A stretch of 64,000 nt of DNA from Ophthalmolycus amberensis (GCA_024529925.1 JAFEUB010001542.1:201001-265000), one strand, 5' to 3'; shown: positions 1 through 11,668, numbered from the stretch's first letter. A program made the numbers and translations. The notes: generated by a model not told the origin, from the sequence alone.

Positions 1-76
1 CGTCTTCTCGGGAATTGCTTCCACCCTTCTTGAAAATCTGTCTACCATTACCAAGATGTACCTCTTTCCCTGCCCT
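1..76 (-). pseudogene. Retroviral integrase core fragment, shifted frame, cut by window edge
   Basis: On the - strand the long gag/pol frame hits a stop just after the integrase N-terminal domain. A neighbouring frame then carries a short stretch typical of the start of a retroviral integrase catalytic core (an LVMVDRF-type motif followed by RRVEAIP). The core therefore continues beyond the left edge, separated from the upstream part by a frameshift. Too short for more detail. Confidence 0.55.
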
Positions 77-2347
77 CTATTCTCTAAGTGTCATATCTGT
101 ATAATCTATGCTAATGTCTTGGAAACAGGCTGAGGGCACGGGATAAGATACCATCGGTGTCTTGAATGGTTTTCTTGAATTGTGATTGCCACAAATTTGA
201 CATTCATCGCAGAAGAGGAAAGATATCGCTTCCATGTGCGGATGCCACCATAGTTGTTTTAAATTTTCCAATGTCCGTTTCTTTCCCTCGTGCGTAGGTC
301 CGTGGGCCCCTGGTAGGAGTGCTGCACACAGTTCTGCTGAGGCAACCACTCTGCCGTCGTGGGCTCTCCACAGACCTTCTTTGTCTTTTGAGGCTCCTTT
401 TCGTGTCCATTCGGACCATTCATAAGGTCCTGCTTTCTTTTGATGATCTTTGATGTGTTCGATGGTGAGCTCAGGTGGGCCGGATGTTGGCTTCATAACC
501 ATTTGGCGAGGTGTGTAGCCTCCAGTTTTCTTGGCTGCTTTGTCTGCCGCGTCATTACCGGCGCTGATTCGTGATTTGATTGTGTCATGTCCTTTGCATT
601 TCATGATGGCCACCCCCTTTTTCTGGAAGAGTACAGCATTGAGTAGGCTGTCTCTTTCGGAAACATCAAGGTGGAACGGTAGGGAGTAGTCTGGGGACAT
701 GAGTGCGATGGACGTGGTCCAGGGGAGTTTTGTATGGGAAAAGCTGAGTGATTTTTGGTTTGAGAATGTTGAACCAATATTGGATGGCAGGGGTTTGGGG
801 GCCATTTTGAAGACAGCGTAGCCAGTAAACCTCTTCGTCCTTGGAGGACACCGTCTTGGTTCATCCAGATGATCAGATTGAGGCGAGTCATCAGATCGCG
901 TCCTAGCAGGTTGACTGGGCAGTTTGGAGCAGAGAGAAAGCTGTGATTGTCCTCTTCCTCTCTGTGTTTGCTGCGGTGCTGCCCTGCAGTCTCTTGCGAA
1001 GTGTCCTGGTTTCCCACAGTTGTAGCAGAAATAGGACGCTTCTCTGTCTCCAGGCGCTCCTCTTCTTCTGGCTCCTCCTCTTGGTGCCAGGCCATGGGAC
1101 CGAAGGTGATACTGGGGGGGGAGAGGGGCTCCAGCCCCTGCCTTGAGGGGGGTGACTTTTCCGTGTAGAGTGCCCGTCACCTTATATGTTGACCGCTCCA
1201 CCGGTGCTCCTTGGTTGCTGGTCTCTCTGCCGTAGCCCATAACTGAGGCCAGAGTATGTTGTAGTTCTTCAGCTCCTGTTCGCACGACAGAGAGCTGCTC
1301 CATTGTAATTGGTCCGCTTGAGTCCCTTGGTGATGGCTGTCTTCTGCCTGCAGAGTCATAGTACAGGTTGCTTGTCACATAGGTCTCTTCTGAGTGCATG
1401 GGGCGAGATGTTCTGGCAGCGAGTTCGTCGCGAAGTCGCTGAATGCACTCCTGATCGAGATCTCTCTGCCGCTGGGCCTCTGTTTCCTCCTCGTTGGCCC
1501 GCTGGCCTCTCTCTGTTCCTTGAAGATCCTCTTCGTGTTCCCTACTGGGGACTCCTGTCATAGCTCTTTCCAACATCTCCATCCTCTTCATCATGCCTCT
1601 CATTGCTCGCTCTGTTGAGGTGGAGCTCGTCTCGATGGTGCACCCTTCATCCAGTGCCATCTTGAATGCTCCTGTTAGCATTCCTCCTTTTACTGTTCTC
1701 ATCGGTGCTTGTATAAATGGATTATTAGGGGAGTGTGGGGGAGGAACTGGAGGGAGTGCTGGATACAGGCCAGTTGAGGGCGCCAAGTTTGTTGAGGGCG
1801 CGGGAGGGGCCGAGGCCAGAGATGCCTGGCCCGGTTCCTGTGCAGTCTTTTCCAGACCTACTGGGGCTTGTGTGGTAGGGGTGATGTCAAGGGGGTTGAT
1901 GTTGAGTGAGGTGATGTCGAGTGACAGATGGGGCCTGGTTTTTTCTTTTCCGGTTGGCATGTCCACCTGCATCCGATCTGTTATGGCCATTCCTAGTGCC
2001 ATCATTGCCACTCGCTGTTCCTCTTCTCTGTCTTTGCGGGCTTGCTTCAGTGTGTTAGCGAACCCCCATCGCTTGGTTTGATTTGTCGTTTGATTTGTCT
2101 CTGCAGTCTGTGCTTGAGCCACTCGTTTTGTCAAATCGTTGGTAAAAAGCCGGAGGTTGTTGACCGATGGAGGTAGTGGACTGGCCGCCTTCCACCATCC
2201 CTCCTCTTTCCATCGTTTCATGCAATTATCCCAATGTGTCTTGTCTCTTTTCCATGCAGTCTTTCCTGCTGTGTCTGTGAGTGCTTTCTTCAGTTTTGCA
2301 CGCAGTACTCCTGAATAGCCACCAGGTGGAGCCACAGCTCCAGCCAT
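77..2347 (-). pseudogene. Endogenous retrovirus gag joined to RNase H-integrase remnants
   Basis: A 756-codon open frame that does not match a normal retroviral gene. Residues 1 to about 450 look like Gag: a charged N-terminus, a Pro-rich middle, a Glu/Arg-rich helical stretch and one CCHC zinc knuckle (CYNCGKPGHFARDC, about residues 437-451). From about residue 520 on it resembles pol: the connection/RNase H region (FHLDVSE near 545, then an RNase H end with GNDAADKAAKK) and the HHCC zinc-binding domain of integrase (H-x3-H near 675, paired Cys later). Most of protease and essentially all of reverse transcriptase are missing, so the copy cannot be autonomous. The frame ends at a frameshift before the integrase core. 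The provirus reads leftward and is truncated by the window edge. The Gag is not one I can assign to a named genus. Confidence 0.75.
847..942 (-). pseudogene. Retroviral protease C-terminal fragment, out of frame with gag
   Basis: In a different - strand frame from the long gag/pol reading there is a stretch with the retropepsin-type motif NLLGRDLMTRL. It lies just downstream of the Gag zinc knuckle, where protease belongs. The catalytic aspartate region is not visible, so only the C-terminal part remains. Its position shows that a deletion and at least one frame change joined gag to late pol. Confidence 0.5.
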
Positions 2348-2685
2348 GTCTCCTTGTGTTCTTCTTTTTTTTTAAATTCAATTCAAATGATTTTTTATTA
2401 TTATTATTATTGTTTTTTGTTTTTTGTTTTTCAAATTTCAAATTTCTTTTGTTTTGAAATTTCAAATTCCAAACTTCAAATTTTTGATGCAGTACTCTCG
2501 AATGTCCACCAGTTGGAGCCAACGCTCCTATCAAATGTTCTTCTTGCAGTTCCTGAAGTACCAACAGAGGGAGCCAAAGTTTCTGTCAATTTTCTCGACG
2601 CAGTACCCCTGATGTCCACCAGATGGAGCCAAAGTAGTACTCCCAATGTCCACAAGAGGGAGCCAAAGCTTCTGTCAAATTTTCT
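2300..2685 (-). repeat. Degenerate tandem repeats spanning ERV leader and gag start
   Basis: At least five diverged copies of a 35-45 bp block of the kind GGAGCC...GGTGGACAT...GTACTGC (- strand sense) lie at about 2300-2341, 2489-2530, 2545-2580, 2600-2633 and 2634-2670. The leftmost copy is the first codons of gag itself (APPGGYSGVLR), and the next copy encodes a similar peptide (APTGGHSRVLH) in an open frame that starts at 2564. The Gag N-terminus thus belongs to the same repeat family as the leader. Confidence 0.7.
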
Positions 2686-4080
2686 TCTGCCTTGCGACCT
2701 TGACTTGCGACACTATCTCACCCTCCCTTCGGCTGCAGCGTCTTCCTTATCTAAAATGTTCACTCCCTTGAGCCTCTGTGCCTGACTGTCTTCGCTTCTA
2801 AATTTTTTACGGCCCCTAACGAACCCAATTCTCAATGAATCTGTAATATTTCTAACTGACACGTATATTAACCCTCAGCTTTCTCAGCCTAACCTAATGT
2901 TTTGTGTTTCTGTGATGGTTGCAAAGTTGGTGTCTTATGCTTATATTCTGCTCCACTAACCGTCAATGACTGGCAACACACACAAACCTGATGGATACAC
3001 TTCAACTCCAATCTTCCTTTTCACAATAATATGTACGCTTCACGGAATCACTCTCATCCATACCAAATTGAAACCATACACTGCCGACACTGAAATACAC
3101 ACAAATCACATATGGATCTGCTGTTATAGTGTATTCTCACGAGCTCGGTCCCTTGAGGAAATGGGTGTCTCCCTGAGACATTACTCAGCACTCAATCTAC
3201 CACACACTGCCGTGATTCCACAAATAATCGCACCCGAACCTCGTCAGGAGATCTATCGATCTTATCTTTTACAAAGCACGCCTTGTGAGAACACGGTTCC
3301 GAAGAAAGTGGAGATATCTTATGCTACCATTTAAATCGATGTCTTCCCAGAGCACATCTCTGCTGCACTCAAAACCCACACACTGCCCTTTTCTGCAATA
3401 CTGGTACACAAACCTCATAAGGATCTTCGTTTTACAGTGTACAACATGCATGAACGTGTGGTCCCTAAGGAAGTGGCGTTTTGCAGTCTTCACACACACT
3501 ATTTTCACATCAGCGTATTTTCAACAACAATTTCTATATACGTGATCCAAACATCAGCTTGCTACGTTGCATGAATCAACAATATGGCCCGGGATTCAGT
3601 CTTTCAGACCGTCATTGGTCAGCGAGCCGAAGCTTTCGCCACGGCTGTGTGACTTCCGACCAGTTATCAAAACTTACGCGGTGTACACGTTGCCAACTCA
3701 GTCAATTTCACAATCGTCAGTTTCTGTCAGATCCACACACACATGTACATTCTATGCTAAAAACCCCACACAGCTGTCATAACAATTCTGTTACAATGTT
3801 ACGTATCTTTATCTTTAGCAATTTAGTCAATGCAATTCATACTCACAGCTCAGTACTTCTGGTCAATAATTTAGGTACTAAAAACAATCTGCAGATTTCA
3901 ATTGAATTGGCTCTGCTCACCTTTTATTGCAGCGCTGCTTGACCAGGTTCCCGAGGTGTGAACAGAATGGCTCCGGTCGGCAACCGGCCTCCCAGCCTCT
4001 CGGGAAAAACACCTGTTGTTTTGTCTCTGAAGAAAAAGAAGTCCGTCACGAGATGAATAACTCCTACTGATCGTTAAAGC
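2686..4080 (-). other. ERV 5' leader, no convincing gene
   Basis: About 1.4 kb between the primer-binding site and the gag repeats. Short frames exist on both strands but none resembles a known protein. I see diverged direct repeats about 155-170 bp apart (starting near 3131, 3283 and 3450) sharing blocks such as GGTCCCT...GGAAGTGG and ACACACTGCC. This would be packaging/leader sequence of the provirus. Confidence 0.5.
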
Positions 4081-4095
4081 CAAACTCTGCTACCA
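4081..4095 (-). other. ERV primer-binding site, tRNA-iMet type
   Basis: Directly inside the LTR the - strand reads TGGTAGCAGAG, matching the 11 nt complementary to the 3' end of vertebrate initiator tRNA-Met; the match decays after that. It fixes the orientation and the inner edge of the LTR. Confidence 0.6.
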
Positions 4096-4653
4096 TGTTG
4101 TGAATTAAACTCATGTGAACAGACTTAGGTCGAGGCGTTTAGCTCAATTCAAGCAATAAGGTTTATTTGTAACAGAAGTATTATGTCCAGCAGTGATACG
4201 TGCACGGACCTAGAGCAAAAGCAAAAGGTAAACAAAAAAGGTAAAAGCAAGCGGGGTATAGGTTCGCCTTCTGGACGCCTATTGGTCAAAGCAAAGTTGG
4301 AGGTGGCTCTGTTTTTAGCATTCAAAGAACCTCGTTGGAGCACTGGGCATCTCCGCCCACACTGGCTCACGTCCTGGGACCGCCTTCTCTGCATCATCAG
4401 TATGTATGCATGTTGAGGTAACAGCAAATTGTTATGTTCGGCCGACTAGATAAGCTGGGCGCCAGATATTCTAGGGCGCCTTCTCTCTATCTCTAAGATG
4501 GAGCTGGCGGTTGAATCTGGTTCTCTGTAAGGCTCTGTGACATTTAACTGGGGCAAAAGCTATCCTTCAGAGTTCTAGTACTTTCTACTTTGTTCAGGCG
4601 AGTGCTAGAGTGCCCCGCCTGGAGTTTTTGACCTTCTTGCACTAGAACTCACA
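4096..4653 (-). mobile_element. ERV 5' LTR
   Basis: About 558 bp between the primer site and the start of the tandem array. The + strand begins TGTTGTG and ends near ...CTCACA, giving the TG...CA ends of an LTR. A polyadenylation signal in element sense (AATAAA, complement at 4162-4167) sits near the U5 side, as expected for R/U5. The partner LTR is outside the window, so the outer edge and target duplication cannot be verified; the outer boundary may be off by some bases. Confidence 0.6.
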
Positions 4654-5315
4654 TATCCGCGTATAAGCTGTGTTTAACATTGAATGAATGTATATTTTAT
4701 TTACAAGTCTCAAAATTTTGTCCTAAAAGCAGACAACAACAAAAGTGAACTCAAAGCTGAAGTGTCTTCAAGCTTCCATCACCATCTTGGTTTTTGGTCG
4801 TCGCCATCTTGGATTTTTGCAACCAGAAGTGACACTATAGAGGGCGGAGCTAAGAACAAGTGAACCCTTAATGAGACATATTTATGACCAAAATGTTTCA
4901 ATTAACTTTCATGAAGTGAAAACACACTGTTAAAGGGTTAAAGCTGAATAAATATAGAACGGACGACTCCCAGACCGGACAACGTCTCTGCTAGAGACCT
5001 GTCAATCACTGTGTAGCCCCGCCCTAAAGCATCCCCTGCTTTATGGTCTGTTTGACTCTAAATGGACCATAATGTACGAAATGAACATCATGCTGTATTG
5101 AAGAAGACTTGAAACTAGAGATTGAGACCATAAACTCATGTTTACAATGTTTACTGAGGTAATACATCAAGAGAGAAGTAGAGTCATTTTCTATAGACTT
5201 CTATACAACCAGAGGAGTCGCCCCCTGGTGGAGACTAGAGAGAATGCAGCTTTAACACATGAAGCTTTGACTTCACTTTTGTTGTGGCGTGCTCTTAAAA
5301 CAAAACTTCAGAAAA

Positions 5316-5410
5316 CACTGGACAGCGCCTGAGGTTTGATCCCGAGGAGAGAGAGAACCAAGTAATCTGAAAGATTTGAGGAGCGAAGTAACCACTGAGC
5401 TAAACCAGTG
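5316..5410 (-). repeat. tRNA-like module, minus arm of fold-back type 1 (representative)
   Basis: On the - strand this reads CACTGGTTTAGCTCAGTGG... and ends at CCAGTG, so the terminal 6 bp pair like a short acceptor stem. It contains a good Pol III box A (TAGCTCAGTGG) and a B-box-like GGGATCAAACC. It faces away from the + arm at 5534, with a spacer of about 123 bp. An equivalent minus arm precedes every fold-back in the array. Not a functional tRNA: the D-arm and T-arm do not fold well. Confidence 0.6.
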
Positions 5411-5533
5411 CGTCTGTGTTAACAGGAAGTAGACTTTATAAAGACTGCTGCTGTCTGCTGCGTCATCAGGAACACAGAGGAGACTCTGCAGCACTCTCAT
5501 GTTCATGAGGACAGTTTCACATCACAGCTGCTG

Positions 5534-5629
5534 CACTGGTTTAGCTCAGTGGTTACTTCGATCATTTCTCTTTCAGAGAATCCGACTCTCCTCCCGTCCG
5601 CGGGATCGAACCTGGGGCGCTGTCCAGTG
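5534..5629 (+). repeat. tRNA-like module, plus arm of fold-back type 1 (representative)
   Basis: Begins CACTGG and ends CCAGTG (6-bp terminal pairing). Box A is TAGCTCAGTGG. The B-box-like sequence is GGGATCGAACC, one base off consensus. A hairpin TTCTC-TTTCA-GAGAA lies where an anticodon arm would be, and TTTT follows directly as a possible Pol III stop. Other type 1 plus arms start at 7103, 9876, 11446, 14214, 16982, 19750, 22518 and 25285. It could be a tRNA pseudogene or the head of an unnamed SINE-like repeat. Confidence 0.6.
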
Positions 5630-5756
5630 TTTTCTCTCCCTCTGCTCTGTGGTTCTGTTAACGACTCATGAACACCAGAGACACTGAGTGAAGCCGTCTC
5701 TTTGTGGTTCATCCTCCATAAACCCCTAAAGCATCCCCTGCTTTATGGTCTGTTTG

Positions 5757-6615
5757 TAGGGCTGGGTGTAATACCGGTTCAACCGGTATACCGGTTTTAA
5801 TATCCCATACGACATGAATTTTTCATATACCGTCATACCGGTGCACAGCCGAAACAACTTCTGTCGCTCTTCGACAGGCAGCAAAATATATTGTTCGCCG
5901 CTGAGAGCTCTACTTCTTCTTCTTCTAGTTTTACGGCGGTTGGTGTCCATCTTATTGGTGCATTACCGCCACCTTCTGCTCCGGAGTGTGGATCAGACAA
6001 TAGACTGTAAGCGCTACGGTCGGAGCTAGTTGTCTTAACTGTGTTGAGAGGGAACCCTAGTCATGGTTATAACTTTATAACAACAATTAATAACCCACAA
6101 CTAACGCTCTTTAACACGGCAAAACACCACACACAACAGTTTGTGACACTAATAATTGTACATTTATAAAATTTGACCGCCGAACTGCATGCTGGGTACA
6201 GCTAGCTAACAACAGTCTGCTAACAGCTGGGAGAAGCTCTGTCGCTCCAGTAACGTTACATTAAAGAACAGAAAAGAGCGATGCAGGATGAACAAAGACT
6301 GAACAACAAAAGGTATTTTGGTCAGACACATATGCAACGCTGATTACCGCATAATATGTGTGGTATTTGTTATAAATGTATGTTGGTACATGGAGGGGCT
6401 TAGGACCCAGGGGAATGTAGGTGAAGGAAACAGGAAGTGACTGAACGGAAGACGCGCCACACAAACAGCTGTTCACCGCTCGGTGGCCGGTTGGCCGGGC
6501 CGGTTCTTTTCGGCGTTAATTAATTAATGCTTTAATGCGGAAAAAAATACTGTGAAACCGCCATAGTCTTACAAAATACCGTGATATGCATTTTTGGTCA
6601 TACCGCCCAGCCCTA
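5757..6615 (+). mobile_element. Non-autonomous hAT element, array copy 1
   Basis: 859 bp with terminal inverted repeats TAGGGCTGGG/CCCAGCCCTA and an 8-bp target duplication TCTGTTTG (5749-5756 and 6616-6623), the hAT superfamily signature. No transposase frame. It splits a dispersed repeat that is intact elsewhere in the array. Confidence 0.9.
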
Positions 6616-7325
6616 TCTGTTTGACTCTTAATGGACCATAATTACGAAATGAACATCATGCTGTATTGAAGAAGACTTGAAACTAGAGATTGAGACCATA
6701 AACTCATGTTTACAATGTTTACTGAGGTAATACATCAAGAGAGAAGTAGAGTCATTTTCTCATAGACTTCTATACAACCAGAGGAGTCGCCCCTTGGTGG
6801 ACACTAGAGAGAATGCAGCTTTAACACATGAAGCTTTGACTTCACTTTTGTTGTGGCCTGCTCTTAAAACAAAACTTCAGAAAACACTGGACAGCACCCG
6901 AGGTTTGATCCCGAGGAGGGAGAGAACCAAGTAAGCTGAAAGATTTGAGGAGCGAAGTAACCACTGAGCTAAACCAGTGCGTCTGTGTTAACAGGAAGTA
7001 GACTTTATAAAGACTGCTGCTGTCTGCTGCGTCATCAGGAACACAGAGGAGACTCTGCAGCACTCTCATGTTCATGAGGACAGTTTCACATCACAGCTGC
7101 TGCACTGGTTTAGCTCAGTGGTTACTTCGATCATTTCTCTTTCAGAGAATCCGACTCTCCTCCCGTCCGCGGGATCGAACCCGGGGCGCTGTCCAGTGTT
7201 TTCTCTCCCTCTGCTCTGTGGTTCTGTTAACGACTCATGAACACCAGAGACACTGAGTGAAGCCGTCTCTTTGTGGTTCATCCTCCATAAACCCCTAAAG
7301 CATCCCCTACTTTATGGTCTGTTTG

Positions 7326-8186
7326 TAGGGCTGGGTGTAATACCGGTTCAACCGGTATACCGGTTTTAATATCCCATACGACATGAATTTTTCATATACC
7401 GTCATACCGGTGCACAGCCGAAACAACTTCTGTCGCTCTTCGACAGGCAGCAAAATATATTGTTCGCCGCTGAGAGCGCTACTTCTTCTTCTTCTAGTTT
7501 TACGGCGGTTGGTGTCCATCTTATTGGTGCATTACCGCCACCTTCTGCTCCGGAGTGTGGATCAGACAATAGACTGTAAGCGCTACGGTCGGAGCTAGTT
7601 GTCTTAACTGTGTTGAGAGGGAACCCTAGTCATGGTTATAACTTTATAACAACAATTAATAACCCACAACTAACACTCTTTAACACGGCAAAACACCACA
7701 CACAACAGTTTGTGACACTAATAATTGTACATTTATAAAATTTCACCGCCGAACTGCATGCTGGGTACAGCTAGCTAACAACAGTCTGCTAACAGCTGGG
7801 AGAAGCTCTGTCGCTCCAGTAACGTTACATTAAAGAACAGAAAAGAGCGATGCAGGATGAACAAAGACTGAACAACAAAAGGTATTTTGGTCAGACACAT
7901 ATGCAACGCTGATTACCGTATAATATGTGTGGTATTTGTTATAAATGTACTGTTGGTACATGGAGGGGCTTAGGACCCAGGGGAATGTAGGTGAAGGAAA
8001 CATGAAGTGACTGAACGGAAGACGCGCCACACAAACAGCTGTTCACCGCTCGCTGGCCTGGTTGGCCTGGCCGGTTCTTTTCGGCGTTAATTAATTAATG
8101 CTTTAATGCGGAAAAAAATACTGTGAAACCGCCATAGTCTTACAAAATACCGTGATATGCATTTTTGGTCATACCGCCCAGCCCTA
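7326..8186 (+). mobile_element. Non-autonomous hAT element, array copy 2
   Basis: 861-bp copy with the same ends and the same TCTGTTTG flanks. It differs from copy 1 by a few substitutions and small indels, for example near the GGCC-rich tract before the right end. Confidence 0.9.
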
Positions 8187-8755
8187 TCTGTTTGACTCTT
8201 AATGGACCATAATTACGAAATGAACATCATGCTGTATTGAAGAAGACTTGAAACTAGAGATTGAGACCATAAACTCATGTTTACAATGTTTACTGAGGTA
8301 ATACATCAAGAGAGAAGTAGAGTCATTTTCTCATAGACTTCTATACAACCAGAGGAGTCGCCCCCTGGTGGACACTAGAGAGAATGCAGCTTTAACACAT
8401 GAAGCTTTGACTTCACTTTTGTTGTGGCCTGCTCTTAAAACAAAACTTCAGAAAACACTGGACAGTGCGCCAGAGGTTTGATCCCGAGGAGGGAGAGAAC
8501 CAAGTAATCTGAAAGATTTGAGGAGTGAAGTAACCACTGAGCTAAACCAGTGCGTCTGTGTTAACAGGAAGTAGACTTTATAAAGACTCTGTAGCTCCTG
8601 ATAGGAAACATCCTCACTGAGCTAAACCAGTGCAGCAGTTTTAATGTGAAACTGTCTTGATGAACATGAGAGTGCTGCAGAGTCTCCTCTGTGTTCCTGA
8701 TGACGCAGCAGACAGCAGCAGTCTTTATAAAGTCTACTTCCTGTTTACACAGACG

Positions 8756-8850
8756 CACTGGTTTAGCTCAGTGGTTACTTCGATCAATTCTCATTGGAGA
8801 ATTCGACTCTCTCTCCCTCCCCGGGATCAAACCTCGGGCGCTGTCCAGTG
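8756..8850 (+). repeat. tRNA-like module, plus arm of fold-back type 2 (representative)
   Basis: Same terminal CACTGG/CCAGTG pairing and box A as type 1. The middle is replaced by a different hairpin, AATTCTC-ATTG-GAGAATT (7-bp stem), and the B-like box is GGGATCAAACC. Other type 2 plus arms start at 13095, 15863, 18631, 21400, 24167 and 26935; the last is cut off by the array end. The spacer before it is inverted relative to type 1 modules. Confidence 0.6.
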
Positions 8851-10098
8851 TTTTCTCTCCCTCTGCTCTGTGGTTCTGTTAAAGACTCATGAACACCAGA
8901 GACACTGAGTGAAGCCGTCTCTTTGTGGTTCATCCTCCGTAAACATTCTCCACCTCCAGTATTGTTTCTGCTAAATAGTTTAAAGTAGACTTGAAGAACA
9001 GTTCCTCTCTGGTTCCTGTTATTCTAGTCTGAAGAAGAACATGTGAGTCTCAAAGTTTTGTCCTAAAAGCAGACAACAACAAAAGTGAACTCAAAGCTGA
9101 AGTGTCTTCAAGCTTCCATCACCATCTTGGTTTTTGGTCGTCGCCATCTTGGATTTTTGCAACCAGAAGTGACACTATAGAGGGCGGAGCTAAGAACAAG
9201 TGAACCCTCAATGAGACATATTTATGACCAAAATGTTTCAATTAACTTTCATGAAGTGAAAACACACTGTTAAAGGGTTAAAGCTGAATAAATATAGAAC
9301 GGACGACTCCCAGACCGGACAACGTCTCTGCTAGAGACCTGTCAATCACTGTGTAGCCCCGCCCTAAAGCATCCCCTGCTTTATGGTCTGTTTGACTCTA
9401 AATGGACCATAATGTACGAAATGAACATCATGCTGTATTGAAGAAGACTTGAAACTAGAGATTGAGACCATAAACTCATGTTTACAATGTTTACTGAGGT
9501 AATACATCAAGAGAGAAGTAGAGTCATTTTCTCATAGACATCTATACAACCAGAGGAGTCGCCCCCTGGTGGAGACTAGAGAGAATGCAGCTTTAACACA
9601 TGAAGCTTTGACTTCACTTTTGTTGTGGCCTGCTCTTAAAACAAAACTTCAGAAAACACTGGACGGCGCCTGAGGTTTGATCCCGAGGAGGAGAGAGAAC
9701 CAAGTAATCTGAAAGGTTTGAGGAGCGAAGTAACCACTGAGCTAAACCAGTGCGTCTGTGTTAACAGGAAGTAGACTTTATAAAGACTGCTGCTGTCTGC
9801 TGCGTCATCAGGAACACAGAGGAGACTCTGCAGCACTCTCATGTTCATGAGGACAGTTTCACATCACAGCTGCTGCACTGGTTTAGCTCAGTGGTTACTT
9901 CGATCATTTCTCTTTCAGAGAATCCGACTCTCCTCCCGTCCGCGGGATCGAACCCGGGGCGCTGTCCAGTGTTTTCTCTCCCTCTGCTCTGTGGTTCTGT
10001 TAACGACTCATGAACACCAGAGACACTGAGTGAAGCCGTCTCTTTGTGGTTCATCCTCCATAAACCCCTAAAGCATCCCCTGCTTTATGGTCTGTTTG

Positions 10099-10957
10099 TA
10101 GGGCTGGGTGTAATACCGGTTCAACCGGTATACCGGTTTTAATATCCCATACGACATGAATTTTTCATATACCGTCATACCGGTGCACAGCCGAAACAAC
10201 TTCTGTCGCTCTTCGACAGGCAGCAAAATATATTGTTCGCCGCTGAGAGCTCTACTTCTTCTTCTTCTAGTTTTACGGCGGTTGGTGTCCATCTTATTGG
10301 TGCATTACCGCCACCTTCTGCTCCGGAGTGTGGATCAGACAATAGACTGTAAGCGCTACGGTCGGAGCTAGTTGTCTTAACTGTGTTGAGAGGGAACCCT
10401 AGTCATGGTTATAACTTTATAACAACAATTAATAACCCACAACTAACACTCTTTAACACGGCAAAACACCACACACAACAGTTTGTGACACTAATAATTG
10501 TACATTTATAAAATTTGACCGCCGAACTGCATGCTGGGTACAGCTAGCTAACAACAGTCTGCTAACAGCTGGGAGAAGCTCTGTCGCTCCAGTAACGTTA
10601 CATTAAAGAACAGAAAAGAGCGATGCAGGATGAACAAAGACTGAACAACAAAAGGTATTTTGGTCAGACACATATGCAACGCTGATTACCGCATAATATG
10701 TGTGGTATTTGTTATAAATGTATGTTGGTACATGGAGGGGCTTAGGACCCAGGGGAATGTAGGTGAAGGAAACAGGAAGTGACTGAACGGAAGACGCGCC
10801 ACACAAACAGCTGTTCACCGCTCGCTGGCCGGTTGGCCGGGCCGGTTCTTTTCGGCGTTAATTAATTAATGCTTTAATGCGGAAAAAAATACTGTGAAAC
10901 CGCCATAGTCTTACAAAATACCGTGATATGCATTTTTGGTCATACCGCCCAGCCCTA
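10099..10957 (+). mobile_element. Non-autonomous hAT element, array copy 3
   Basis: 859-bp copy, same inverted ends and same 8-bp flank. Confidence 0.9.
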
Positions 10958-11668
10958 TCTGTTTGACTCTTAATGGACCATAATGTACGAAATGAACATC
11001 ATGCTGTATTGAAGAAGACTTGAAACTAGAGATTGAGACCATAAACTCATGTTTACAATGTTTACTGAGGTAATACATCAAGAGAGAAGTAGAGTCATTT
11101 TCTCATAGACTTCTATACAACCAGAGGAGTCGCCCCTTGGTGGACACTAGAGAGAATGCAGCTTTAACACATGAAGCTTTGACTTCACTTTTGTTGTGGC
11201 CTGCTCTTAAAACAAAACTTCAGAAAACACTGGACAGCGCCCGAGGTTTGATCCCGAGGAGGGAGAGAACCAAGTAATCTGAAAGATTTGAGGAGCGAAG
11301 TAACCACTGAGCTAAACCAGTGCGTCTGTGTTAACAGGAAGTAGACTTTATAAAGACTGCTGCTGTCTGCTGCGTCATCAGGAACACAGAGGAGACTCTG
11401 CAGCACTCTCATGTTCATGAGGACAGTTTCACATCACAGCTGCTGCACTGGTTTAGCTCAGTGGTTACTTCGATCATTTCTCTTTCAGAGAATCCGACTC
11501 TCCTCCCGTCCGCGGGATCGAACCCGGGGCGCTGTCCAGTGTTTTCTCTCCCTCTGCTCTGTGGTTCTGTTAACGACTCATGAACACCAGAGACACTGAG
11601 TGAAGCCGTCTCTTTGTGGTTCATCCTCCATAAACCCCTAAAGCATCCCCTGCTTTATGGTCTGTTTG

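Noticed and set aside
2966..3942. Plus-strand frames of 122 and 153 codons in the ERV leader
   Set aside because: Antisense to the provirus, with no recognisable domain and low-complexity composition.
5534..5629. Functional tRNA gene
   Set aside because: Box A is good, but the D and T arms do not form proper stems, the body is too long and the B box has a mismatch; best seen as a tRNA-derived repeat.
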